This document shows positions 25,462 to 36,612 of a stretch of DNA of 64,000 bases, piece after piece. The stretch covers positions 171,307,240-171,371,239 of the forward strand of contig CM043944.1 in the NCBI GenBank assembly GCA_014529385.2. The letters run 5' to 3'. The DNA is from Adiantum capillus-veneris. Its lineage: Eukaryota > Streptophyta > Polypodiopsida > Polypodiales > Pteridaceae. How positions within the stretch are numbered: the stretch's first letter is position 1; every line of letters starts with the position of its first letter. The notes beneath the pieces are model-generated. The model searched no databases. It worked only from the letters and a program-made list of their open reading frames with translations, and was not told the origin of the DNA. The translations under genes were made by a program, and so were the position numbers.

Positions 25462-25790
25462 CTTATCAACTCAAGTTGCCCAACCATTGGCTCATACACA
25501 ATGCCTTTCATGTAAGCCTACTTAAGCCCTACAAAGGAGAGCCGCCAATTGAACCAATTATTGAAGACCCTCCCGAAGTTGAAGACCAAGAAGAGGTGCT
25601 ACAACCCGAAGCTGTTCTTCGGCATGAAGACAAGGTACTACGACATGGTAAGATTATCCGACGGTATCTTATTAAGTTCAAAAATTATCCTTTTGAAGAT
25701 GCTAGATGGATGCAAGGAATATAGCTTAAGGATAGTAAGAACCTTGTCAATGCTTACAATGCTACATTAGAGTAAGCAAATGTACAAATT
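25462..25790 (+). pseudogene. Gypsy integrase C-terminus with chromodomain-like tail, plus orientation
   Basis: The frame begins at the inversion breakpoint with LPNHWLIHNAFHVSLLKPYK, the standard end of the integrase GPY/F region, then an acidic linker and a chromodomain-like segment (LRHGKIIRRYLIKFKNYP, then a W in ARWMQ). A TAG follows GI. The preceding integrase residues are at 20602 on the other strand, and some tens of residues between the two parts appear lost. Integrase chromodomains tether chromoviruses to chromatin marks. Confidence 0.85.
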
Positions 25791-26128
25791 TCTTGACTCA
25801 TTTTCTTGTCTTATAAGACTAGTCCTCTTTTTAATTGTGCACAAATTTAACTAGTATGCATGCTTAGAATCATGTTTGTGATGACGACGTCTTTCAAACA
25901 CCAAGTAGAATTTGTCACTCTACTTTGGGAGAATGAAATGGACTAAAGAGCAGACATGCTTGCGGCAGCTATGTCTCCCAAGCACCAAACAGATTATTCA
26001 TCCATCTTGGAAAGATGTCGTAGGGTAAAAAGGGATCTTCTACCCGCTAAGTAAAATTGACTAATGACTAAGGCTTTATCTCTTCTACCTCATAGTCGAG
26101 GATGACTATGATTTCAAGAGAGAGGTAA
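25791..26128 (+). other. 3' untranslated region of the element with weak polypurine tract
   Basis: This non-coding stretch ends in AAGAGAGAGGTAA next to the right LTR, a plausible but weak polypurine tract. Confidence 0.5.
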
Positions 26129-27708
26129 TGTCATAAAATCTAATATCTAATATCTAACCAACCCAAATGATTCTCTCATATTAAACTGATCACTTAATGT
26201 GGGAGAATAAACGAGAACAAGGGTTAAGATATAGACATGTGCTTATAGATCTATCTCAGCATGAGGTAAATGGTAAAGGGGCCCAAATGAGAGATGGTCT
26301 ATCAAAGAGCAAGGCTAACAAATGGATCATAAGACCTTAGGGTTAGCTTCATTGAAGACCTCCAATAATGTGTGTAAAAGGCCTTTGACCTTAGGTAAGC
26401 TAGGGCTGAGCTTGAGGCGCGGAAACCCGACCCATCTCGAGGTGCTTGTCCTGCTTGTCATGCTTGATGACTAAGGTGCTTGAGGTGCTTGACATGCTTG
26501 AGATGCTAGGGTTGCACTTAAGGTGAGAACCCAGCCCAAGCTTAAAGTGCTTATGAGCCAAGCTTGTGGTGGGAACTGGGCCTATGCATGAGGGGCTTGA
26601 GGTGTCAAAAAGTCAAAGATTCAATCCCTACAAGGAGGGGGCGAGCCCTACATGAGGGGGGATGAGAGAGAACACCCACACACTCACACAAGGCATGCAT
26701 GGTACAAAAAAAGCAAAAGGGACACTTGTCAAGTTCCTCCTCATGTTGTCCTCATGGTGTGCCTGAAGCCTATTGGTTGGCCACCCAAGGGGTCCAATAA
26801 TAATTTAGGAGATTTAATTAAATGATTTAGCATTTATCTAGCCCTCTCTCTCAAAAGGGAAAGGGGGACACTTGTCTCAAGGCTACCCTTGCTGCTTGTA
26901 ATGCCTTCTGCTTGTGATTGGCTAGGCTTGGAGGGGTCCAATGAGCTTCAAGCATGAGCTACAAGGGGGGTCGACCCAAGCAAGCTAGGGGGTTGCTTAG
27001 GGGGTATACTCACCCACACACACTCAGAAACACTCTCATTGTGTGCTATGAAAAGTGCAAGATCTCCCTCTCCTTCTCCAAGCAAGTAGAGGTTGAGAGC
27101 CTACACCAACACTTTTGGATATGGAGTGCAAATCCAACCAAGAGCCATGCTTCAATGCTTAAGCTTGACATCTCCTTCTTCTTCATTACTATGCTATTAT
27201 GTATGCTAGCAACAAGAGTTATGATAAGTGAGGAACTAATTCTTTCTCCTACGAAATGTTTCTTCTTCCTCTTCCCTACCCTCATTCCCTGCTAGCTCTC
27301 TCCACCTTCGAAGGTGTTTGAGGTCTTGGGACTGAGTCTTGGGATAGTTAAAGCTTTCTTCAAGTTTATGTTATGTTTGTGATGCATGAAGCTTTCCATC
27401 TTCATTGCATCACCTAGGTCACAAGGAACACAAAGATTGTATTGTAACAAGTCTCTCTTAATGGGAGAAATCATAATGCAAATGCCTATTGGAGGGGGAA
27501 CCGGCTCCACATAAATCCGGTCCTCAACTTTTGTCATGTTCTCTAAATTCTCTCTCTTGCAAAATTATTGTTCATGCCAAGTTAACTAATTGCTATGATT
27601 ATGTTGCTATCTTCAACTATGTTCACATGCTATGCTCACAAAGTCATTTCTGAAAAGTACTTTCATTAATTCTGTTACTCTCAAGTTAAATAGGCCAATT
27701 CCATTACA
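26129..27708 (+). repeat. Right LTR (complete, 1580 bp)
   Basis: It begins TGTCATAA, ends CCATTACA and is followed by the GGTCT target duplication (27709-27713). It is nearly identical to the left LTR over the shared part, with a shorter AGGTGCTTGAG-type tract. Confidence 0.92.
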
Positions 27709-27852
27709 GGTCTTGTCAACCTTTATTCTTGGAGCAGTAGTTTTAGCGTGGGTGGACATTCCAAGAACATCGAGTGTGAAGACTTGTGCACCCTGCTCTG
27801 GTATACTTGGTACATTGGAAGCCTCCATTCCTGAAACAACCAAAAAGAACAA
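27709..27852 (-). CDS. Upstream part of the split exon
   Basis: Minus-strand frame beginning near 27852 (MFFLVVSGMEASN) and read to the retroelement target site, beyond which the frame inside the LTR is meaningless. Across the insertion it continues in frame into 19208-18585. No domain is recognisable. The first residues may be read-through of an intron, with the real exon starting at an acceptor near 27835. Confidence 0.45.
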
Positions 27853-27899
27853 TATTAGAACCTAAATAAAGAGCATATGTTTAAGTTAAATAGTACATT

Positions 27900-30620
27900 T
27901 TAAAAAAACATTAGCATGTGTAGGCGAGGCTCGAACTTAAGTTTGAGCCAAAAGATGTTGTTTTGTACCCTTGCTAGCCACAAGGATGTCATGAGAGTAG
28001 TCTTGCAAGTTAGTGCTACATTAAATTTGAGCCTAAAAGTGAAACTCTATGATTTTTCTAGCCAGAAGGATGTCATGAGGCTAGGCATGCACCCTAGTGC
28101 TACATTAGCATATGGAGAGGAAGCTCAAACTTAAGTTTGAGCCATAAAGTGATTTTTTCTAGCCAGAAGGATGTCATGAGGCTAGGCATGCACCCTAGTG
28201 CTACATTAGCATATGGAGAGGAAGCTCAAACTTAAATTTGAACCTAAAAGTGAATTTTTATTCCCTAATGCACTTGAGGCTCGAACTTAAGATCGAGCCT
28301 AAAGGTGCTATTCTATGCCCTTGATAGCCACAAATATGTCATCAAGCTAGCCTTCCATGCTAGTGCTACACTCGAATATGCAAGTGGGGATCAAACTTAA
28401 GTTTGAGCCTCTTGTCATTGGTAACCAAAAGGATGCCATGAGGCTATACTTAAGTTCAATCCTAAGTGTTTTTCTATTCTTGCATGAATCCTAAAAGGAC
28501 TTAGTGAATCTAGATTTTCATGATAGTGCTATACTAACATATCTAGGTGAGGCTCGAACTTAAGCTCGATCCTCTTGCCTCTGATAGCCGCAAGGATGTC
28601 CCTTGGCTAGCCTTATACCCTAGTGCTACAATAGCATATGCAAATAAGGCTATCCACAAGGATGTCATGAGGCAAGCCTTGCACCCTAGTTCTAAAGAAT
28701 ATACACTTGAGGCTCGAACTTAAGATTGAGCCTAAAGGTGTTCTTCTATGCCCTTGGTAGCAACAAGCCCTACATGCTGGTGCTACTCTAGTATATGCAA
28801 GTGAGGTCGAACTTAAGTTTTTTTGAGCCTACTGGCATTGGTAGCCACACAGACGTCATGAGGCTAACCTTACACCCTAGTGCTAAAGTAACATATACAG
28901 TTGAGGCTCAAACTTAAGTTCAAGACAGACTTGCTATATTAGCATATGTAGGCAAAGTTCAGACTTAAGTTCAAGACAGACTTGCTATATTAGCGTATGT
29001 AGGCAAGGTTCTAACTTAAGCTCTTGCCTCTTTCCCTATGTAGCCACAAGGATGTCATTAAGCCAAACTTGCTACAATAGCATATGTAGGCAAGGTTCGA
29101 ACTTAAATTTGAGCCGCTTTCCCTAAGTAGACACAAGGATGTCATTAAGTTAGACTTGCTATACTAGCATAAGTAGGCAAGGTTCAAACTTAAGTTTGAG
29201 CCTCTTTCCCTAAGTAGCCACAAGGATGTCATTAAGGTAGCCTGCAATAGCATATGTAGGCAAGGTTTGAACTTAAATTTGAGCCGCTTTCCATAAGTAT
29301 CCACAAGGATATCATTAAGTTAGACTTGCTATACTAGCAGATGTAGGCGAGGTTCGAACTTAAGTTCGAGTCTCTTTCCCTAAGTAGCCACAAGGATATC
29401 CCTCGGCTAGCCTTACACACTGGTGCTACAATATCATATGCAATTGAGGCTTAAACTTAAGTTTGAACCTAAAGGTGTTGTTCTGTTCCCTTGGTATCCA
29501 CAAGGATGTCATGAAGCTAGACTTTCATGCTAGTGCTATACTAGCATATGTAGGCAAGGCTCAAACTCAAGTTCGAGCCTCGTGACCTTAGTAGACTCAA
29601 GGACGTCATGAGGAAAGCTTTGCATCCTAGTGCTACACTAGCATATGAAAATGAGGCTTGAACTTAAGGTGCTATTCTATACCCATGGTAGCCACAAGGA
29701 TGGCATTAGGCTTGCATTATAGTGCTACACTAGCCTATGCAAGTGAGGATCAAACTTAAGTTCGAGCCTCTTGGAATTAGTATCTCCAAAGGATGAGTCT
29801 AGACTTACTCCCTAGTGCTACAATAGCTTATACAGTTGAGGCTCGAACTTAAGCTCGAGCCTCAAAGTGTTTTTCTTTTCCTTTGGTATCCACATGGATG
29901 TCATGAAGCTATACATGCATCATAGTGCTATACCGACATTTGTAGGCAAGGTCTATACTTAAGTGCAAGATTTTTCCCATTGTTTGCCACAAGGATGCTA
30001 TTCTATGACCTTAGTAGCTATAAGGATTTCACGAGGCTAACCTTTCACCCTAGCGCTACGAAATACTCAAACTTTAGCTTGAGCCTAAAGATATTTTGCC
30101 ATGTCCTTGATAGCCGCAAGGATGTCATGAGGCTGTGCCCTTGCATAATAGGGCTACACTGCAAGCAAGGCTCTTTCCATTGGTAGCTACAAGGATGTTA
30201 GGAGGCAAGCCTTGCATCCTAGTTCTAAAGAATATGCACTTGAGGCTCGAACTTAAGATCGAGCCTAAAGGTGTTCTTCTATGCCCTTGGTAGCAACAAA
30301 CCCTACATGATGGTGCTACTCTAGTATATGCAAGTGAGAATTGAACTTAAGTTTGAACCTACTGGCATTGGTAGCCACACAGATGTCATGAGGCTAACCT
30401 TACACCCTAGTGCTAAAGTAACATATACAGTTGAGGCTCAAACTTAAGTTCAAGGAAAACTTGCTATATTAGCATATGTAGGCAAGGTTTGAACTTAAGT
30501 TGGAGCCTTTTTCCCTAAGTAGCCACAAGGATGCCATTAAGCCAGACTTGCTACAATAGCATATGTAGGCGAGGTTCGAACTTAAATTTGAGCCACTTTT
30601 CCTAGAGCTATTATGCTCTA
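27900..30620. repeat. Tandem array of palindrome-centred units (half-site GGCTCGAACTT)
   Basis: About 25 diverged units, roughly 60-150 bp each, repeat in the order: CACAAGGATGTCATGAGGCT, a CCTAGTGCTACA block, TAGCATATG, then a palindrome with half-site GGCTCGAACTT followed by its reverse complement, then TTTCCCTAAGTAGC or similar. Clear units lie near 27928, 28110, 28556, 28711, 29187, 29356, 29838 and 30243. Units in which one arm has changed often still keep AACTTAAG. Duplicated blocks are visible (28085 and 28165; 28711-28940 and 30238-30470). Not coding; open frames here are artefacts. Confidence 0.9.
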
Positions 30621-31803
30621 GCCCTGGTTAAGTCTCAAGAACTTGCATGAGGCAACGCTATCATGCTAAAATATCCACAATAAGCTCATGAGGCCACACT
30701 AGAGTGGAATATAATAGTGCTTTGAGAGCATTAGTGTGAGGTCCTTGAGACGACGGATCTGATGGTAAACCTGGTGGCCACTAGATCTATAGCGGAAGCA
30801 AACAAAGTGGTTCAGGGTTCATCTAGCGGACAATCTATCATCACAAAGTGAGTCGAGTTAGAGACTACTAGCAACGAGATCTAGCTCCACCTCGCAGGGG
30901 AAGCGTAATTAACCTATCTAGCAATCCTAAGACCCACCTTCCAAGAGGAGAGAAATCTCGAGTGCCTTTTTTCCCATGTTTCAGAAGCACGTACACTTGA
31001 GACTCCGCCGCTCTAGGGGCAATGAGTAATACTAGTGTCGATTTAAAAACTATGGGGACGGAGAGTTCTCGACCAATCAGGACCACACTTCCCATAGGCA
31101 TTGGCAACCTGAGCCAAGCCCCCACTTTCCACCCCCACACTCACACTTCCTTGTGTGTCCTAATTACTACCACGAGGTTGTTCGATATATAAGTTCCTTG
31201 ATTAGATTCCGATTCACAAGGTTCGTTAAAACAACCCTTCAATCAGTATTGCAAAGCGGCACCAAGACAGTAATTCTAATAAAAATTCTACTCAAACTTA
31301 TTCATTAAAATTCCAATGTTCTGGAGGTACAACATCCCCCCTCCAGCGAGAGTTTACTCCTCCCGTTGTCGCCTAGCTGCCCATACAACTAGGTATGTCC
31401 ATCTCATAGAAAGCACGACATGAACATTTCCACCCCATAGAAAGCAAGACGTGGGTTCCCACCACTTAACCAGCAAACGTGTGTATCCACCGCTTAACCA
31501 GCACATGTGGATTCAAGAGCCCTTAACCAGGAACTTTGCACCCTGTGATCAGGAGAGGGTTCGGACTAGTATCAACATTGGAAATAGAAATAAACATGCC
31601 GAGCTAAATTTTCCCAAGCAGACATTCTTTCCTATTTCAAACAGTATATCCATCAACCATTCTTTCCTACTTAGAATTTAATATACACTTCAATTCAAAT
31701 GCCGAGGTTTCCGTCGGATTTCTCCAACATGTTTAGGGATATGTTCTTTCCTAACTTATCGTATGCAATGTTAAATTAAACAACTTGAATAAAAATGTGA
31801 CCT
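30621..31803. other. Spacer, possible minus-strand LTR junction
   Basis: No gene is supported. At about 31321-31350 the minus strand reads a purine tract (GGAGGGGGGA) directly followed by TGTTGTACCTCC, which looks like a polypurine tract joined to an LTR start. No matching second LTR, primer site or Pol was found. Confidence 0.3.
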
Positions 31804-31805
31804 AC

Positions 31806-31946
31806 CTCCCCCATTTCCTCGTCATTGGCCCATGAGATGGCCGGTACTTGGTCGTCCATGGGAGCTTTTCCTTCCCCATTCACGTTGCTTGTTCCCACCT
31901 CGCGGTCGTGGGCACCACCGAAGCGAGTTCTCTTTACCGGGGCCAT
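31806..31946 (-). CDS. Candidate first exon of an unknown gene
   Basis: A minus-strand ATG at 31946 opens a 47-codon frame (starts MAPVKRTRFGG, ends EEMGE) that stops exactly at a consensus-like splice donor, GAG followed by GTAGGT, at 31805. The peptide is Gly/Glu/Asp-rich with a basic start. No downstream exon was found, and it could instead belong to a retroelement. Recorded as a weak candidate only. Confidence 0.25.
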
Positions 31947-32039
31947 TTTATGCTCACTGCTTAATTGACAAACTTGGGGAAAAAGAACTAATGTTGGAGA
32001 GTACCATAACAATCAAGATGACATATTAGAATCACTGAA

Positions 32040-32760
32040 CAATTCATTTCATACGAGGGTTTAGATTTCCTTCAAGGCATAGTAATTTATGGGTAGTACC
32101 TTACTTGATCTATGGGAATTGGCTCTAAAGTTAAGCACTTGGCCTAGGTAATTAGAATTTTCAGATTTTACTTGATCAATTTACTAGCGGAGTGAATTAG
32201 ACGTGCTCAATCACCTTCATAGTATAAGTAGATTCAGATTTACCGTATGCATAGGTGAGAGAAAATTCCCTTCCTAGTGGATTAATGATGGATTAATTTC
32301 CCTTAATTACTTCCTAATCTATGAATAGATTGAAGCTAATTTAGCTATTCAAACATTGTGTGGTAATATGATGACAATGACCTATCCCACATCATTACCG
32401 GCTTGACAATTATTTACTATGATGACTAGCGAGAGATTTCTTCTTACTAATCATGCATTAATCTATGATTATGAGAGGTTAATTGCTTGCAAAATTAACA
32501 ATTGGATGATGATTATGTAATAGACTAATGATATGGAGAATTAGAGAGCAGCTATTGAGTAATCTAGCTATGATTAAGCATAATAGTTGTGAGATTAAGA
32601 GAATGGTAGAGAGATTTGTAGCAAACATAAAATAGATTGATATAACCGTGATTAGGGGCTAAATTCTACTTGGAATTCTGATCCAATGGAGTTCTCAAGA
32701 TGAGAATCGGGCAGCACTTCCCTCCTTTGCTTCTTCTCCAAAAACTATGTGTGCCGGCAG
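32040..32760. other. AT-rich spacer
   Basis: Nothing recognisable: no open frame of note and no clear repeat. Confidence 0.4.
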
Positions 32761-32774
32761 CACCTCCCCAAGGT

Positions 32775-32892
32775 GTGTGTGCAAGTGTGTGTGTGTGTGT
32801 GTGTGTATTGAGTGGGTGTGTGAGCATGTGTCTGTGTGTGTGTGTGTATTGAGTGGGTGTGTGAGCATGTGTGTGTGTGTGTGTGTGTGTGA
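32775..32892. repeat. (GT)n microsatellite with duplicated block
   Basis: Three GT runs are separated by two copies of a TATTGAGTGGGTGTGTGAGC block. The Thr/His-repeat frames on the minus strand are artefacts. Confidence 0.9.
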
Positions 32893-34379
32893 GCACACTC
32901 TTAAATAGGCCTCTCCATGCTGATAATCGGCCCCTGCTGCTATAAGCATTTGATGAGCACTCACTTCATGCATGGCAAGTTTAGTTACATGCCTACCAAG
33001 TGTCCAGTTAGCTAGTCTAACTGACTCTCACACTCTCTCTCAAGCATGGAAACTCTCCCACAACTCCCAAAAGAAGAGAGGGTGCCCCCTAGCTGCTAAA
33101 GCAAGCTCTGAGTGACCTAGGACCTGTTCCCACACAGCTTCGAGTCCCGGTGCCTCCCCGCAAAACCTTAGGAAATTTTGGTTTTAGGCTAAAACGGACC
33201 ATACGAGTCGGAATTTAATGCCGTAAATTGCTATACTAAGCTCTAACTAAAGAGTATCTGCTCGAGTGCCTGCCATATTTAGCAGCCCTCGGGGTCCGAA
33301 AATGCATTTTTTTCAAATTCGAGGTACGGGTACAGTTTTTCGAGACGGTCAAAACTAAACGGATCGGGTGACCAAAAACTTACTATTTTTGAAATTTTTT
33401 CACAAAAATTATTTTAATTTACTTTTGGAAGCTTTATAACATTCTAAACATAATGGCATTGACAGAATTTGAAAAACTACTAAAAATAATAACTTTTTCT
33501 ATTATGTTCATTCCATGGTACAAGGGTGCTCTTTTAGCTCGGGGTCACAGACCTTACAATTAGAAAGTGAGGTTTAAGCTACATGAGCTCATTGTTCTAG
33601 TTTCTCAACAAGGAAACAAAGCACAAAAAACGAGCTAAATATAAAAAACAAATAATCTACGTCAAATGAAAACGTCACACTCAGTACCCAACCAAGTGTT
33701 GTTATCTATCTTTTTCTTTAAGTAGATTAATTACTTAATTACAGTTTTAAAAAAGTTAATTAAAGTACTTATTGATTAAGTACTCTAATTAGAAAATAGT
33801 CACTTACTTTCAATTTATAGAGCGTGATTTTATACGTAGTTATAGTTTGATTAACTTAATGATAGAGTTTAAAAGGTGTATCAAGGAGGCGGTAGCAAAC
33901 AATAATGAGTATATGTAGTCATTAGAAGTAGGTTAAATAGAGATTAAAAACTAATAGAATGAGATTGAAGACTGAATTTTGAGATGCATTCAGAATTGAA
34001 AAAGACAATACATTAGAGGAGAGGAAAATATTAATATCTGAGAGGAGAGTAGAAGTTTATGACCTGTGAATGTAATCTCAGAAGACAAGTTACAATGGTT
34101 AGTAGAATGAAATTTTGATTAATGTAGGTTTAGGAGAGATTAAGAGGAAGGGAGGGAGAGATTAAGAGGAGGCAAGGGAGATTACACAGAGAGATTAGGA
34201 AGTGGTTAAGAGGAGCTAAGGGTAATTACACAGGAAGATATCACACACACATACACATACGAGAGAGAGACAAAGAGGTGCACCTGGATAAGCCTTTCGA
34301 ATTTGAAATTCAAATTTTAAATCTGGACTCCACTGCTATATCAGATCTTCACCTGCAATCAAAAAGAGAAAGACATGCA
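32893..34379. other. AT-rich spacer
   Basis: No gene is supported. The part near 33520-33557 (minus strand TGTAAGGTCTGTGACC) could be an LTR start, but no partner was found. Confidence 0.35.
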
Positions 34380-34545
34380 CACATACAGAGAGAGAGAGAG
34401 AGAGTTAATTTAGAGCGTTTTGGGACTGCAAATAGATTCATAGAGGAGAGAGAGATGGGAAAGTAAAGAATCGTACCTGTCACGTTGTCGTCGATTTTTT
34501 CACAGTCTGCACAAAAATCCAAACCCTATTTTAATGTAGAAGAGA

Positions 34546-34588
<43 letters not shown>

Positions 34589-34735
34589 AATATAGAGGTG
34601 TGAAAAAGAGCCTTGTGGGGACACGAACAGATGCGCAGAGGGCAAGGAGATGCGGGAGTAAAGAATCTCACATGTCACACCGTAGTCGAATTCGTCACCG
34701 TCTATAGAAAAATCCAAACCTATTATAGGGTAAAG
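34380..34735. repeat. Tandem ~180-bp duplication starting with GA repeats
   Basis: Two diverged copies (about 34381-34535 and 34560-34735) each begin with (GA)n and contain AGTAAAGAATC, a CACGT/CATGTCAC-type block and AAATCCAAACC. No coding potential. Confidence 0.7.
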
Positions 34736-35635
34736 GAGCCAGAAAAAAGACGTGACCAATACAAGTACGCATATAACTTGAAGCTAATATATTGTTGAGA
34801 TAATGCAAATAGAGGATGGAAATGGATAGATGTGTGAGCAGATCTTCACGAGTGCTACAATTTGATATCCAATTCAATGAAAATCATTGAGCACAAATGT
34901 AAAATTGAAGCATTACAATTTGAATTTTCCTAAATTGGTCCCTGCTTTTTAACTGTACCTAACCTGGCTCCTCTATCCTAATATAGAAGGTTTCAAAAGC
35001 ATTAAAAAGTCTTTAATAGCTTTTCCCACCAACCCTACCAAGTTTAGATTAGCAAACTCACATGTGTGGGCCAAAACTAATGGTTTTCATGATGGTTAAA
35101 AAAAGTGAATTTTTTTTCTCACGAAAATCAGCATAACTTTCACATACGAAGTCCGATTGCAAAACGTTTTTATGAGCTTGTAGCTTGAGAGCGGCTCTAC
35201 GCTTTTCTGAACAAACTCTGTTCAGAAAGTCTCTTGTTACACAACAGGTTTTATGAACAATTTAAAAAAAAACAACGTTTAGGGGTGTTTAGCACTAGTT
35301 TTTTGAGAGTTTTGGAAAAATAATACTCACAAGTTGGACATAGTTTTGACTTCCCTTCGCTAAAACCTCTTAGGATCAATGAGTGAGGAACCCGCCTCCA
35401 CCAACCCTCTTGCTTAACCGATTTCGTGACATCTTTTTGCATGTAAAATTGTCCTGCTACAACACGTAAAACACCAGGACTATAATCACCAAGACTCGAT
35501 TTACACATAAACAACTGAGAAAAAAACCTCATTGTATTTGAATGTCCATCAAGGCTCAATTGTCATAGCATAATCTCCAAGGTCACCTATACTCGAACGA
35601 ATGTCCTATCCTAAAAGAAAATTATATGACTAACT
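34736..35635. other. Spacer with retroelement-leader-like motif
   Basis: No supported gene. At 35130-35190 the sequence CATAACTTTCACA...GATTG..AAACG.TTTTAT closely resembles 44103-44165 in the leader of the 41-52 kb retroelement, so this may be an old leader fragment. Confidence 0.4.
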
Positions 35636-36612
35636 AGACTCGAACTTAAGTTTGAGCCACTCATGCAACTACTTTGAAGCCTCACCTTCTTGTAAGCTCT
35701 GACTCTTTTGATAGGTCATTCAAGGACACTTAGGTTTGATGTAAAGCTCATCATTACCTTGGCTCCACCTTACAACTCTTTAAATGTATAATGTAGCTCA
35801 AACTTCAATTTGAGTCTCCTTCCAAATTCAAGGCTACTTCAACATAGCTTGGATTTTTTCTCACACCTCTTGTTGCTCGTAGATTTCTAACACTTGAATG
35901 TGCATCTATGCTCAAACTTGAGTTTGAGCCTTCTACCAAATTCCATGGGTTGCCTCCATGTAACTTGGGCTCCATCTTGCAACCCGTGTGACAAGTATAG
36001 ATTTCTAACACTTGGATGTACATTTACACTCAAACTTGAGATCGAGCCACCTACCAAATTCCATGCTCGTCTCTATGAAACTTTGGCTTTGTGAAACTCT
36101 TTTTATCTAGGTATTTATAGCACTTAGATGTACATCTAGGATCAAACTTGAGCTTGAGCCTCCTACCGTCCTCCGTGGGTTGATTCAATATAGCTTGAGA
36201 TCCATCTTGCAACTATTTTAAGCTATAGATTTCTAGTACTTATACCTACATTTAAGCTCCATCTATGCTCCAGCATTGTAACTTAGGCACCATCTTGGAC
36301 CTATTTTCAGCTTTAGATTTCTAGCACTTAGATGTACATTTAGGCTCAAACTTAAGCTCGAGCCTCCTACCATCCCCAATGGGTTGATTCAATATAACTC
36401 GAGATCCATCTTGTAACTCTTGTGAGCTATATATTTCTAGCACTTGGATGTGCATAAAGGCTCCATCCTCCTATCAAATTCCATGGATGCCTCTCCTCTG
36501 CAATGTAACATAGTCCCTATCTTGCAACTCTTGTCAACTTTAGATTTCTAGCACTTGGATGTACATACAGGCTCAAACTTAAGCTCGAGCCTCCTACCAT
36601 CCTCCATGGATT
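35636..36612. repeat. Second array with the GGCTCGAACTT-type palindrome
   Basis: About eight units of roughly 100-130 bp share TAGATTTCTAACACTTGGAT, GTACAT, then a palindrome variant (GGCTCAAACTT or GCTCAAACTTG arms near 35640, 35910, 36030, 36140, 36345 and 36572), then CCTACCA..CTCCATGG. The flanking unit differs from the 27.9-30.6 kb array; the palindrome is shared. Confidence 0.85.

Larger units (their letters stand above)
19214..27708 (+). mobile_element. Ty3/gypsy (chromovirus-like) element with inverted interior
   Basis: The outer LTRs are in plus orientation and flanked by a GGTCT target duplication. The right LTR is complete (26129-27708); the left stops at 20601, about 220 bases short. 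Between them, 20602-25461 carries integrase, RNase H, RT, protease, Gag, primer site and the missing last 221 bases of the left LTR, all in minus orientation. From 25462 to about 25790 the integrase tail resumes in plus orientation. This is what an inversion from within the left LTR to within integrase would give, with small losses at the breakpoints. The element split an exon of the minus-strand host-type locus. Confidence 0.9.

Noticed and set aside
19214-27708. Two separate elements in opposite orientation
   Set aside because: The inverted LTR end, the missing left LTR end, the complementary integrase halves and the single target duplication all fit one element with an internal inversion.
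32666-32973. His/Thr-repeat protein
   Set aside because: Translation of a GT microsatellite.
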